From NCBI GenBank assembly GCA_004377355.1, contig SOIB01000066.1:1-52030 (forward strand): a stretch of 52,030 bases of DNA, written 5' to 3'. The position numbers were made by a program, and so were the translations under genes. This DNA comes from Candidatus Stahliibacteriota bacterium. Its GTDB lineage: Bacteria > Hydrothermota > UBA3072. The stretch's first letter is position 1. Each line of letters starts with the position of its first letter. Positions 17,491 through 25,681 of the stretch are shown one piece after another. A model generated the notes under the pieces. The model had not been told where the DNA came from and searched no databases. It saw nothing but the letters and a program-made list of their open reading frames with translations.

Positions 17491-18183
17491 TCATCTTCCT
17501 ATTCTTGCAAGGAAGGAAGCACCAATAGAAACAAAATATAGAAAGAACAATGGAATCGACGCAATCATCATTGTAACTAAATCAATCGTTGGAGTAATAA
17601 TTGCAGCAAATATGAGTATTGTAACAATAGAAACCCTCCAATTCTTAATTAAAATTGAAGGTGATAGGATATCTAATTTTGAGAAGAGAAAAGAAAATAC
17701 AGGCATCAGAAAAGCTATTCCAAATCCTGCCAATAACCACATCAGGAATCCAATATATTTACTTATTGATATTAACGGTATCATAGTTTCCATTTGGAAA
17801 CTAAGAAGCATCTTTAAAATATATGGTAGAAATATTAAGTATGCGACAGTAACTCCACCATAGAAGAAAGCAATTACAGCTATTAGTAGAGGTGCAATAT
17901 ACTTTTTTTCAACCCTTGTTAATGCTGGCGCAATAAAAATATATAACTGGTGAATGATAAAAGGAAGGGCAAGTACAAAGCCAACCATCATGCTGACTTT
18001 AATCCGGATGAATAAAGCTTCCTGAGGAGCAAAGAAATATGTTTTCCCTACCGGGATTGATAGTGTTTGAATAATTTTGCCAGAAATAGGATATATGACT
18101 CCACTACCGATTGAAAAGAATAAAAGTGAATATATTAGTCTCTTTCTTAAATCTTCAATATGTTCCCAGAAACTCTCTTCCAT
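17491..18183 (-). CDS. tatC: Sec-independent protein translocase TatC
   Basis: Core receptor of the twin-arginine translocase, with six predicted membrane segments in 230 residues. The family start pattern is present (SFWEHIEDLRKRLIYSL), as are the periplasmic loop FFAPQEALFIRIKVS, the proline-rich PFIIHQLYIFIAPAL and the C-terminal pair of helices. A proline-rich late segment AAIITPTIDLVTMM fits the family. TatA/TatB genes are not in the window. The ATG follows an AAGGA site very closely and overlaps the end of the ROK kinase gene by 29 bases, which is long and suggests translational coupling. Alternative later starts would remove the conserved helix 1. Confidence 0.93.
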   Translation of the reverse strand: MEESFWEHIEDLRKRLIYSLLFFSIGSGVIYPISGKIIQTLSIPVGKTYFFAPQEALFIRIKVSMMVGFVLALPFIIHQLYIFIAPALTRVEKKYIAPLLIAVIAFFYGGVTVAYLIFLPYILKMLLSFQMETMIPLISISKYIGFLMWLLAGFGIAFLMPVFSFLFSKLDILSPSILIKNWRVSIVTILIFAAIITPTIDLVTMMIASIPLFFLYFVSIGASFLARIGR

Positions 18184-19069
18184 TCCTTAACCTGTGTTTT
18201 TTTAAAGCCCAGTTGGCAGCGCCTACAGGACCAGCCTTATCACCTAATTTTGCTATTACTATTCTTACCCCTTCCATACACCGACTATCATAGGGATTGT
18301 TATCTTCTATAGCTTCAATTATTTGGTCCCCAGATTTTGATACACCACCTGCAAGAACTATTATATCAGGATCAAAAATCTCAACAACATTATTTATACC
18401 TATTCCGAGATAAAATCCAAATTCATCTACCACACGTTTTGAATATACTTCACCTCTGATTGCTCTTTTGAATATATCTTTCACAGTAACATCGTCATCT
18501 GTAAGAGTCTTATATCGATTGGTTAAAGCATAAGCACCAATAAAGGCTTCAAGACACCCTCGTTTACCACACTTACAGATTGGACCGCTATGATCGATTA
18601 TCGTATGCCCAATCTCACAGGCAAAACCTCTACTTCCAGTATACACCTCTTTATCTATAATGAATCCTCCCCCTATGCCAGTTCCAAGAGTAAAGCCAAC
18701 TACAATTCTATAATTTTTAGCAGCTCCATACAGAGCTTCACCAAGAATAACTGCATTAGCATCGTTAAAAACATATACATGCGAACCAGTCTCCTTTTTC
18801 AGTAATTCTTCAAGGTTTAGCTCATTAATTGTAGGCAGATTGGGGGGTGTATAAATAATGCCATTTTGAACAAAACCAGGGAACCCAACCCCAATAATAA
18901 CATCTTTTGTTATATCAAATGAAGCAATTAATTTTAAAAGTTCCTCTTTTATATTTTCAGTCTTAAAAGGAACCCTTCTGAAATCTTTCACGGTTCTCTC
19001 TTTTACCCAGCCGGCTTTTATATTCTGACCTCCTACATCAATACCGAGTACAGGGTAATTAAATTTCAT
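18155..19069 (-). CDS. ROK-family sugar kinase (glucokinase-like)
   Basis: A 304-residue cytoplasmic kinase. The phosphate-1 motif LGIDVGGQNIKAG begins near residue 8, the phosphate-2 region is GFTLGTGIGGG near 132, the catalytic Asp is in VFNDANAVILGE near residue 103, and the ROK zinc motif reads CKCGKRGCLE with His in EIGHTIID. No helix-turn-helix is present, so it is a kinase rather than a ROK repressor. Glucose is the most likely substrate, but N-acetylmannosamine and others remain possible. It is separated from pnp by a 115-base gap with a hairpin and overlaps tatC. Confidence 0.88.
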   Translation of the reverse strand: MKFNYPVLGIDVGGQNIKAGWVKERTVKDFRRVPFKTENIKEELLKLIASFDITKDVIIGVGFPGFVQNGIIYTPPNLPTINELNLEELLKKETGSHVYVFNDANAVILGEALYGAAKNYRIVVGFTLGTGIGGGFIIDKEVYTGSRGFACEIGHTIIDHSGPICKCGKRGCLEAFIGAYALTNRYKTLTDDDVTVKDIFKRAIRGEVYSKRVVDEFGFYLGIGINNVVEIFDPDIIVLAGGVSKSGDQIIEAIEDNNPYDSRCMEGVRIVIAKLGDKAGPVGAANWALKKHRLRNGREFLGTY

Positions 19070-19080
19070 AGGATTAAAAG

Positions 19081-19098
19081 AATCCCTTGAAAGGGATT
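19081..19098 (-). terminator. Hairpin between pnp and the ROK kinase gene
   Basis: A perfect 18-base palindrome, AATCCCTT paired with AAGGGATT, is followed on the minus strand by CTTTT. It may end the ribosomal/pnp transcript weakly. Alternatively it may hide the AAGG ahead of the ROK gene start at 19069. The short T run makes termination uncertain. Confidence 0.35.
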
Positions 19099-19184
19099 AT
19101 ATTTAAAGAACTTTTGAATAAAGATTTTAGAGCTAATATTAAGCTCATAATTTCTTGAAGTTCCTTGAAAAGTTAAAATATATT

Positions 19185-21275
19185 TTACTCTTTCTTGTTT
19201 TCACTCCGGGAAATGAGGGCTTTACGAGAGAGGTCTATTTTTCCATCTTTATCCACTCTCTTAACCTTAACCCTTACTTTATCTCCGACTGAAAGAATAT
19301 CTTCAACCTTATTTACATGATAATGAGCAATTTCACTTATATGGAGTAGACCATCTTTGCCTCTACCAATATTAACAATAGCTCCAAATGGTAATATCTT
19401 TTTTACCTCGCCTTCATATACTTCACCAGGTATGACATCCTTAATAATGCCTCTAATCATTGCCTCCGCCCTCTGTACAGATTCTTTATCACTTGCTGAA
19501 ATTATTACAACACCTTCCTCATCATCAATCTCAATTTCAGCTTTGGTTTTACTAATTATCTCTCTAATAGTCTTACCAGCCGGACCAATTATCTCTCCTA
19601 TTTTATCCCTGGGGATATCAATCTTGATTATCCTTGGAGCATATTCACTCAATACATCGCGTGGGCGTGGTATAGTTTTCTCCATGCTTTCCAGTATCTC
19701 TAGCTTCCCTTCTTTAGCAACCTTCAATACTTCCTTAATTATATCAAGAGAGAGGTCTTGAATCTTCGTATCAAGTTGTATTCCAGTTATCCCTTCACGT
19801 GTTCCTGCCACTTTAAAATCCATATCTCCCATATGGTCTTCAGCACCAATAATATCAGTCAATAAACGGTAATTATCACCTTCTTTGACAAGACCTATAG
19901 AGAGGCCCGCAACATGTGACTTAACAGGAATACCTGAATCCATCATAGCAAGAGAGCATGCACAAACAGTAGCCATAGAAGAAGAACCATTGGATTCAAG
20001 AATGTCTGAAACTAATCTGATTGTATATGGAAATTCATCTTCACCAGGAATAACATACTGAAGTGACCGTTCGGCCAGGATTCCATGCCCAATTTCCCTC
20101 CTGCCTGGACCCCTCATCCACTTAACCTCTCCAACAGAAAAAGGAAGGAAATTGTAATGAACCATAAATCTTTTATATTCTTCACCAATCAGACGGTCTA
20201 ACTTCTGCTCATCCCTCTTTGAGCCCAGAGTAACTGCACAAAGACTCACAGTTTCTCCTCTCTGGAAAATGGCTGAACCATGAGGTCTCGGGAGGACCCC
20301 TACTTCACACCTAACAGGACGAATCTCATTAAGAACTCGCCCATCTATCCTTCTTCCTTCATTTAATATCCTATCCCTCATCTCCTTTTTTAGATATTCA
20401 TCTGTAATTTTTCCCACAAGATAGTGCTGTTCCTCTGGATATTCAGATTTAGTGTTTTCTATTATACTTTCTCTATATTTACTTCGTTCTATCTTACCTG
20501 GAATAGTACTCAACTTTTCAAACATACCCGTTACTTTTCCAGAAACCTCCTGATATAATTCATCTGGAATCTTCAGGGGTACATATGTACGTTCACCCTT
20601 ACCTACCTTCGCCTTTAAATCCTCCTGGAATCGTACCAACTCTATTATCTCTCTCTGCGATATTTCTACTGCAGCAGATACTATATCTTCATCAACCTCA
20701 TTCATTCTCCCTTCTATCATCGTGATTGCTTTTGACGTTCCAGCAACTATCATCTCCATTTTACTATTTTCCAGCTCACTTACTTTTGGATTTACTATAA
20801 ACTGATCATTAATCAATCCGATACTTACAGCACCAATTGGACCATTAAAAGGAATGTCAGATAAGCTAAGCGCTGCAGAAGCAGCACATACAGCCAGAGT
20901 GTGAGTATCATTTTCCTGATCATGAGACAACACTAACGCTACAATTTGTGTCTCATAAGAATAATCATCAGGTATTAAAGGTCTAATGGGCCTATCGATT
21001 AACCTCGAAATTAATATTTCTTTTTCCGAAGGTCTGCCCTCCCGCTTAAAGAATCCTCCGGGTATCTTTCCAGCAGAATATGTTCTCTCCTGATAATCAA
21101 CAGTAAATGCTGCAAAGTCAAGATTTTCTGGTTGTTCATCACTCGAGCAGGCTGTTGCGAGAACTACTGTTCCCCCGCATGTCACCTTTACAGACCCTGA
21201 TGCTTGTTTGGCAAGTCTTCCGGCTTCAAAAACTAATTCTTTATCACCAACTTTCACAGTGCCTATATATTCCAT
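19185..21275 (-). CDS. pnp: Polyribonucleotide nucleotidyltransferase (PNPase)
   Basis: Phosphorolytic 3'-5' exoribonuclease, a trimer that acts in RNA decay; about 696 residues from ATG 21275. Two RNase PH domains flank a helical linker. The catalytic Asp cluster lies in IGAEDHMGDMDFKVAGT near residue 480, and FFKREGRPSEKE near residue 78 is the phosphate-site loop. A KH domain (IGPAGKTIREI) and an S1 domain (FGAIVNIGRGKDGLLHISEI) complete it. The start is chosen at ATG 21275 because GGGTG lies five bases ahead; a TTG at 21287 is possible. It follows rpsO, the same rpsO-pnp order as in E. coli. Confidence 0.97.
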   Translation of the reverse strand: MEYIGTVKVGDKELVFEAGRLAKQASGSVKVTCGGTVVLATACSSDEQPENLDFAAFTVDYQERTYSAGKIPGGFFKREGRPSEKEILISRLIDRPIRPLIPDDYSYETQIVALVLSHDQENDTHTLAVCAASAALSLSDIPFNGPIGAVSIGLINDQFIVNPKVSELENSKMEMIVAGTSKAITMIEGRMNEVDEDIVSAAVEISQREIIELVRFQEDLKAKVGKGERTYVPLKIPDELYQEVSGKVTGMFEKLSTIPGKIERSKYRESIIENTKSEYPEEQHYLVGKITDEYLKKEMRDRILNEGRRIDGRVLNEIRPVRCEVGVLPRPHGSAIFQRGETVSLCAVTLGSKRDEQKLDRLIGEEYKRFMVHYNFLPFSVGEVKWMRGPGRREIGHGILAERSLQYVIPGEDEFPYTIRLVSDILESNGSSSMATVCACSLAMMDSGIPVKSHVAGLSIGLVKEGDNYRLLTDIIGAEDHMGDMDFKVAGTREGITGIQLDTKIQDLSLDIIKEVLKVAKEGKLEILESMEKTIPRPRDVLSEYAPRIIKIDIPRDKIGEIIGPAGKTIREIISKTKAEIEIDDEEGVVIISASDKESVQRAEAMIRGIIKDVIPGEVYEGEVKKILPFGAIVNIGRGKDGLLHISEIAHYHVNKVEDILSVGDKVRVKVKRVDKDGKIDLSRKALISRSENKKE

Positions 21276-21287
21276 AATAACACCCAA

Positions 21288-21557
21288 TTAGAAACGGAGG
21301 TCCAGTTCTTTCTTAATCTTGTTAAATCTTTCAGGGTCTTTTCTCCTGAGATAATTCAACAATTTCTTTCTTGTTGACACCATAACTTCTAACCCTTTAC
21401 GGGAATGAAAGTCCTTTTCCTCCTTTTTTAGATGCTCTGTTAACTGATTGATTCTTTTTGTAAGCAGTGATACTTGAACTTCAGGGGATCCTGTATCCTT
21501 ATCATGCCGGGCGAATTTCTTCACAATATCCTTTTTACTCATATTTGAAATTTTCAT
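21288..21557 (-). CDS. rpsO: 30S ribosomal protein S15
   Basis: Binds the central domain of 16S rRNA early in 30S assembly. It has the normal length of 89 residues. Family landmarks include KKDIVKKFARHDKDTGSPEVQ near residue 8-28 (the DTGSPEVQ turn), TKRINQLTEHLKKEEKD and the C-terminal RRKLLNYLRR-like stretch (read here as TRKKLLNYLRRKD). AAGGAGG precedes the ATG and the ribF stop overlaps it (TAAATG). Autoregulation by a leader structure cannot be judged because the upstream sequence is coding. Confidence 0.98.
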   Translation of the reverse strand: MKISNMSKKDIVKKFARHDKDTGSPEVQVSLLTKRINQLTEHLKKEEKDFHSRKGLEVMVSTRKKLLNYLRRKDPERFNKIKKELDLRF

Positions 21558-22492
21558 TTATAAACCTCCTTAAGAGTCTTCATCACTTCTTCCTTATTTC
21601 TTTTTATGCTTTCTTTTAATAATTCTTTTGATGAGAAACATTTCACCTTTCTGATAAAAGAATATACATCACATTCTATTCTCTGTTCATAAAGGTCACC
21701 TGTAAAATCTATCAAATGTAATTCTATCTTTCTCTCTTCTATTCCATGGGTTGGTGAACTCCCAATATAAAGCATAGCAGGAAAATCCCCTTGTTTAATT
21801 CTCACAATAGAAGAATAAACACCATTAGGGGGAAGAAGTTTATATTCAGTATCCAATTTTATATTCGCAGTAGGGTAACCTAATTCTTCTCCTAATCCAT
21901 GCCCCTTACTAACCGTTCCACTAATAGAATATGTACATCCAAGCAGTTTTGGCACCACTTCCATCTCTCCCTCATGAATCAACTCTCTAATCACAGTACT
22001 TTTCACTGCTTCCCCATTAACCCTCACCTCTGGATATACTATTACTTCAAATCCCAGACTTTCACCTAAACTCTGAAGATAATCGGGGGTACCCTTTCTT
22101 CCCTTTCCAAAATGATGGTCATAGCCAATAATTACCCTATCGGGATTTAACCGTTCCTTAATAACTTCCTTTGCAAATGTATCCGGAAGCATATTTGAAA
22201 CTTCTAAATTAAAATTAATAAAAATAATATTTTTTACCGAAAGACTATTAAGTAGAGATTGTTTTTCTGTATCCGTTGTTAGTAGAAAAGAACTTTTTAC
22301 TCTACCAAGGGCTATAGCTGGATGAGGGGAATAGGTCAAAATAGTTACTTCTCCTTGCTTTTTTGCCTCCTGTATTAAACTCCTATGACCTAAATGTACA
22401 CCATCAAAGTTACCCATAGCAAGAAGTCCAGAAATAGGTGATAAATCACGCCAATTATGTACTGTATAAGACTTTAACAGGCTGAACTGCAT
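21554..22492 (-). CDS. ribF: Bifunctional riboflavin kinase / FAD synthetase
   Basis: Makes FMN and then FAD; about 312 residues from ATG 22492, which has AAGGGTGA ahead (GTG at 22501 is the alternative). The N-terminal nucleotidyltransferase domain shows MGNFDGVHLGH, YDHHFGKGRKG and the late STVIRELIHEG stretch. The riboflavin-kinase domain shows GLGEELGYPTANI and LLPPNGVYSSIV. The order truB-ribF-rpsO-pnp is common in bacteria. The FAD it makes would serve ThyX. The start overlaps truB by about 38 bases. Confidence 0.95.
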   Translation of the reverse strand: MQFSLLKSYTVHNWRDLSPISGLLAMGNFDGVHLGHRSLIQEAKKQGEVTILTYSPHPAIALGRVKSSFLLTTDTEKQSLLNSLSVKNIIFINFNLEVSNMLPDTFAKEVIKERLNPDRVIIGYDHHFGKGRKGTPDYLQSLGESLGFEVIVYPEVRVNGEAVKSTVIRELIHEGEMEVVPKLLGCTYSISGTVSKGHGLGEELGYPTANIKLDTEYKLLPPNGVYSSIVRIKQGDFPAMLYIGSSPTHGIEERKIELHLIDFTGDLYEQRIECDVYSFIRKVKCFSSKELLKESIKRNKEEVMKTLKEVYK

Positions 22493-23354
22493 AGGTTTCA
22501 CCCTTTCCTATTCCGATTAAATTACCCAGATGATTTTTTACCTGATATAATCCTTCAGGATAGAATCCTCTAACCTTTCCTCCATGAACAAAATTCCAGA
22601 CACCTTCCTCATCCAGGGTTATTGCAGATAAATGTGGTAATGCATCCCTCAATTTTATAACCTTCAATTTACCTTCCTCAATATCACTTAATTTTAAAGC
22701 GTCGGTAATATCATATGGATCGACTTTAACTCTTGTTAATTTACTCAAGTGGGCTCCATACCCTAGAGAGTTTCCAATATCTCTAGCCAGAGCACGCATA
22801 TAAGTACCTCTATTTGCTATACATCGCATAACAAAGAATGGAGGAGAAAAATCCAATAATTTAAGTTTCTTAATATATACATCCCGGATTGGTAAGTCTT
22901 TAATCTCTATACCCTCTCTTGCTTTCTTATAGAGTCGTTCTCCATCCTTCTTTATTGCACTATAAAGAGGAACCTTCTGTTTAATTTTTCCCCTAAATTT
23001 AGGGAGAACCTCCTCAAGTTTTTCCTTTGGAAAATCTGGAACAGCGGTTTGTTTAATAATATTTCCGTCTGGATCATCCGTATCTGTTATAATACCCAAT
23101 CTAACTGTACAAATGTATTCTTTAAAATCCCCTATATATTCCATCACTTTGGTTGCGTTTCCATATAATACAACAACTAATCCTTCAGCAAATGGATCAA
23201 GTGTTCCTGCATGACCAGCTTTTTTGAGATGGAGAATTTTCTTTACTCTGTTTAATAAGGCTGTGGTTCTTATTCCAGAGTCCTTATTTACAAGAATCAC
23301 TCCATCAGAAGGAATACTGTGCTGAGAGTCTATAGTTTGATGTTTCAAATTCAT
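22455..23354 (-). CDS. truB: tRNA pseudouridine-55 synthase TruB
   Basis: Makes pseudouridine 55 in the T-loop of tRNA. The catalytic motif HAGTLDPFAEGLVVV, with the essential Asp, is clear, as are GRGTYMRAL-type NRGTYMRALARDIG and the N-terminal ILVNKDSGIRTT. The start is uncertain: ATG 23354 gives about 299 residues but has a weak ribosome site and overlaps the PorV-like gene by 50 bases. GTG 23300, just after the PorV stop, would begin close to the usual family N-terminus. A longer frame to 23414 exists but is unlikely. The C-terminus holds a small PUA-like tail (GKVRGFYPEGLYQVKN). Confidence 0.93.
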   Translation of the reverse strand: MNLKHQTIDSQHSIPSDGVILVNKDSGIRTTALLNRVKKILHLKKAGHAGTLDPFAEGLVVVLYGNATKVMEYIGDFKEYICTVRLGIITDTDDPDGNIIKQTAVPDFPKEKLEEVLPKFRGKIKQKVPLYSAIKKDGERLYKKAREGIEIKDLPIRDVYIKKLKLLDFSPPFFVMRCIANRGTYMRALARDIGNSLGYGAHLSKLTRVKVDPYDITDALKLSDIEEGKLKVIKLRDALPHLSAITLDEEGVWNFVHGGKVRGFYPEGLYQVKNHLGNLIGIGKGETYAVQPVKVLYST

Positions 23355-24333
23355 ATATTTCTTGATCTGCTGAAATGTCAAAATAAAAGGTCTTATACTG
23401 GAACCCTGCTCCAAATGTTGGACCTACCCTTTTACCTATTCGGTCAATAAAATACCCCGACCTTAAAGAGAAAAGCTCATTAAAGATATATTCTATACCA
23501 GCTGCCTTCCAGGTATCTTCCCATATCCCGCTAAAGTCAGTGTAATCATCAATATTTACAATGATTTTTGTTAAGTCTATATTAAATCTCAGTTGATGGC
23601 GTTCATTCTCAAGAATTCCAAGTGAAGAACTTAATCGAATAGTTCTGGGAAGAGGATCAGAATTGCCACCTTCAATATAACGTATCTCTGTTCCCATATT
23701 CTGAAAGGCCAGTCCCAGACGTAATACACTAAGCCAATCCATTCCTAAGGCATTAATATTCATAAAATTATTCCATCTGTAAAAAACTGAACCATCTAAT
23801 GCCCATGCATGGCCTGTACCTCCACTTAAAACACCACCAATCTCTCTTCCTAATTCTTCAATTACATCATCAGGAGCCAAAAAGGAATATATATACTTCA
23901 TACCAAGAGAAAGACCCAGTTTTTCCGAAACGGGCATTGTTCCCGCTAATTTAATAGCAATATCATAAGTAATCCATTCCCTTTCTAATCCACCTACTGT
24001 GGCCAAGGTTCTACCGGTGGTTAGATAAATTATTGTAGCTGTAAAATTAATATCTCCTGCAACTGGCATCAAAAACGCAAGATATTCATAATACATACCT
24101 GGATAAAGTCCTGGTAACCAATTTGAGTGTTGGAGACCAATAATTTTCTTTTGAGTAAATGCCAAGCATGCATTATTGTAATAAGTTGAGAATATATCAC
24201 CCTCTATAGCTCCAAAAGCTCCACCCATCGAAGTTGCTCTTGAACCTGGGAATATCATTAAAAAAACCGCTCCGGCTTCAAGTGAACTTGAGAATAGTGG
24301 TAGCACACAAACCAATAATGCAAAAACAATCAA
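23305..24333 (-). CDS. PorV/PorQ-family outer-membrane protein
   Basis: A 342-residue outer-membrane beta-barrel of the PorV/PorQ type, partners of type IX secretion that carry or shuttle cargo. The family hallmark begins right after the signal peptide: GSRATSMGGAFGAIEGDIFS, then YYNNACLAF and a run of amphipathic strands to the C-terminal Phe of LSAQYSF. The only standard start codon, TTG 24333, leaves a signal peptide without basic residues. Four codons upstream an in-frame ATA at 24345 sits ideally behind GAGGAGG and would add two arginines (see findings). PorV-like proteins are common in FCB-group lineages even where the rest of the secretion machine is elsewhere. Confidence 0.85.
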   Translation of the reverse strand: MIVFALLVCVLPLFSSSLEAGAVFLMIFPGSRATSMGGAFGAIEGDIFSTYYNNACLAFTQKKIIGLQHSNWLPGLYPGMYYEYLAFLMPVAGDINFTATIIYLTTGRTLATVGGLEREWITYDIAIKLAGTMPVSEKLGLSLGMKYIYSFLAPDDVIEELGREIGGVLSGGTGHAWALDGSVFYRWNNFMNINALGMDWLSVLRLGLAFQNMGTEIRYIEGGNSDPLPRTIRLSSSLGILENERHQLRFNIDLTKIIVNIDDYTDFSGIWEDTWKAAGIEYIFNELFSLRSGYFIDRIGKRVGPTFGAGFQYKTFYFDISADQEIYEFETSNYRLSAQYSF

Positions 24334-24406
24334 TATTCGTCTTATTTCTCCTCCTCATTGCAAAGGTTCATAACAATTTAATCTCTCCTACCCCCCTCGT
24401 GGGTAT

Positions 24407-24434
24407 AGAATAACATATTCAGTCTTAATGTCAA
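24407..24434 (-). promoter_or_regulatory. Promoter of the PorV-like gene
   Basis: Minus strand TTGACA (24434-24429), a 16-base spacer and TATTCT (24412-24407). It is divergent from, and only eight bases apart from, the acyP -35 box: the two -35 boxes form an inverted repeat TGTCAA-N8-TTGACA, so one bound protein could affect both. Confidence 0.6.
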
Positions 24435-24442
24435 CCCCACCC

Positions 24443-24471
24443 TTGACATCAATCTACTCCTGTAATATATA
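24443..24471 (+). promoter_or_regulatory. Promoter of acyP-apt, near-leaderless
   Basis: TTGACA (24443-24448), a 17-base spacer and TATATA (24466-24471). The acyP ATG is at 24481, nine bases after the -10 box, with no Shine-Dalgarno site, so the leader would be about three bases. Confidence 0.65.
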
Positions 24472-24480
24472 CATAAAAAG

Positions 24481-24753
24481 ATGAAAAGGATTCATATGTG
24501 GGTAAGTGGTATTGTTCAGGGAGTTGCTTTCAGGTATTTTGCAAGAAAAATAGCAAGAGAGTTAGAACTAACCGGTTGGGTCAAGAATTTATACAACGGT
24601 AAGGTAGAAATTGTAGCAGAGGGTGAAGAATGGCAACTGAAGAAGTTAGTTATGGATCTTCAAATCGGTCCTCCTGCCGCCACAGTAACAGGAGTTGAGG
24701 TCAAAGAGGAGGAATTTAAAAATGAATTTGATAAATTTGAAGTGAGGTTTTAA
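24481..24753 (+). CDS. acyP: Acylphosphatase
   Basis: Small enzyme of 90 residues that hydrolyses acyl phosphates. The two catalytic residues are visible: Arg in GIVQGVAFRYF near residue 18 and Asn in GWVKNLYNGKVEI near residue 36, with the alpha/beta sandwich pattern throughout. Full length. Its stop is directly followed by the apt ATG, so the two are coupled. The mRNA appears nearly leaderless. Confidence 0.95.
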   Translation: MKRIHMWVSGIVQGVAFRYFARKIARELELTGWVKNLYNGKVEIVAEGEEWQLKKLVMDLQIGPPAATVTGVEVKEEEFKNEFDKFEVRF

Positions 24754-25269
24754 ATGAAAAAACTCAAAAGTAAAATTAGAGATATTCCCGATTTTCCAGT
24801 AAAGGGCGTCCTCTTCAGAGATATTACAACACTCTTAAAAGATATAGACGCCTTTAATGAGTCAATAGAACGCATGGCTGAAATCATAAAAGAAAAGAAA
24901 GTAGATAAAATCATTGGAATTGAAGCACGTGGCTTTATCTTTGCTGCTCCAATTGCCTATAAACTAAAAGTCCCTCTTAACCTGATCAGAAAACCTGGTA
25001 AACTACCTGCAGAAACCGTAAGTGAATCTTATAAACTTGAATATGGTGAGAATACAGTGGAAATACATAAAGACGCAATCACTAAAGGAGATAAGGTGGT
25101 AATATGTGACGATCTTCTTGCAACGGGTGGAACTGCAAAAGCCAGTGCACAGCTTGTTACAAGACTGGGAGGAGAGGTTGTTAGTATTCTTTTTCTTATT
25201 GAATTAACAGACTTAAAAGGCAGGGATAAACTAAAAGACTATCCTGTGGATTCTATCTTAAAGTATTAG
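24754..25269 (+). CDS. apt: Adenine phosphoribosyltransferase
   Basis: Salvages adenine to AMP using PRPP; 171 residues, normal length. The PRPP-binding motif VVICDDLLATGGTAKAS lies near residue 114-130, the family N-terminal IRDIPDFPVKGVLFRDIT near residue 8, and the substrate loop FAAPIAYKLKVPLNLIRKPG near residue 70. The start codon abuts the acyP stop without a gap. No terminator is evident directly behind it. Confidence 0.97.
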   Translation: MKKLKSKIRDIPDFPVKGVLFRDITTLLKDIDAFNESIERMAEIIKEKKVDKIIGIEARGFIFAAPIAYKLKVPLNLIRKPGKLPAETVSESYKLEYGENTVEIHKDAITKGDKVVICDDLLATGGTAKASAQLVTRLGGEVVSILFLIELTDLKGRDKLKDYPVDSILKY

Positions 25270-25375
25270 AAAAAATCAAAATCAAAGCCTTTCCATCTCA
25301 TGATAGTCTAATATTAACATAGCATCCTCGTTTCACAAATTTAGGTTCTATATTTTTACAAACCTATGATAAAGC

Positions 25376-25404
25376 TTGACGACCTTTGAATTTCTCATTA
25401 GAAT
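25376..25404 (+). promoter_or_regulatory. Sigma-70-type promoter of a candidate small RNA
   Basis: TTGACG (25376-25381), exactly 17 bases, TAGAAT (25399-25404). The predicted start is near 25411. No gene with a ribosome site follows within 250 bases. Confidence 0.55.
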
Positions 25405-25410
25405 ATTGGA

Positions 25411-25511
25411 CTCTAGTATGTTCAGTAGAATCAGATTTTATATCACGAGAAGGTCATAAAATCCGTTATTGCACTTCAGAATCAAAAAATCATGAAACTT
25501 CTCGTTTTTTA
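25411..25511 (+). ncRNA. Candidate small RNA of about 100 nt
   Basis: Begins about seven bases after a well-formed promoter and ends in a stem formed by ACGAGAAG (25445-25452) and CTTCTCGT (25498-25505), extended inward by TCAT/ATGA after a small internal mismatch, and followed by a T run (25505-25510). The 34-base apical loop is unstructured by eye. It could be a free small RNA or an attenuator ahead of the pilin locus. It does not resemble a riboswitch family that I recognise. Confidence 0.4.
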
Positions 25512-25652
25512 CAAATTAAAAGGATGGGTAGGAGAAGCGTTTGTTTACAAATTTTTTTTATATGGGACAAATAAATTGTAATATGCAAATATATGTCGCA
25601 TTATGCATTAAATTTAGAAAGTTAACTTATTGATTCGTGGGCGATTAATTTT

Positions 25653-25668
25653 TGGCATAAAAATTGTT
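25653..25668 (+). promoter_or_regulatory. Sigma-54-type promoter of the pilin/chaperone operon
   Basis: TGGCAT-N5-TTGTT matches the -24/-12 pattern TGGCAY-N5-TTGCW at every position but one (the -12 GC is GT). Pilin genes are classically sigma-54 controlled through PilS/PilR, which makes the position meaningful. The predicted start near 25678-25680 is within four bases of the pilin ATG at 25682. Confidence 0.6.
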
Positions 25669-25681
25669 GTATATTTGCGTT

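Larger units (their letters stand above)
25270..25681. other. 412-bp regulatory region ahead of the pilin/chaperone locus
   Basis: Contains a sigma-70-type promoter (25376-25404), a possible small RNA ending in a hairpin with a T run (25505-25510), and a sigma-54-type promoter (25653-25668). Between them GACA (25566-25569) and TGTC (25594-25597) form an inverted pair 60-90 bases upstream of the predicted start. An enhancer-binding regulator of PilR/NtrC type could bind there; this is weak. A 62-codon open frame at 25386-25574 has no ribosome site and is rejected as a gene. Confidence 0.5.

Noticed and set aside
25386-25574. 62-codon plus-strand reading frame between apt and the pilin gene.
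   Set aside because: No Shine-Dalgarno site, and it is crossed by the hairpin and T run of the proposed small RNA.
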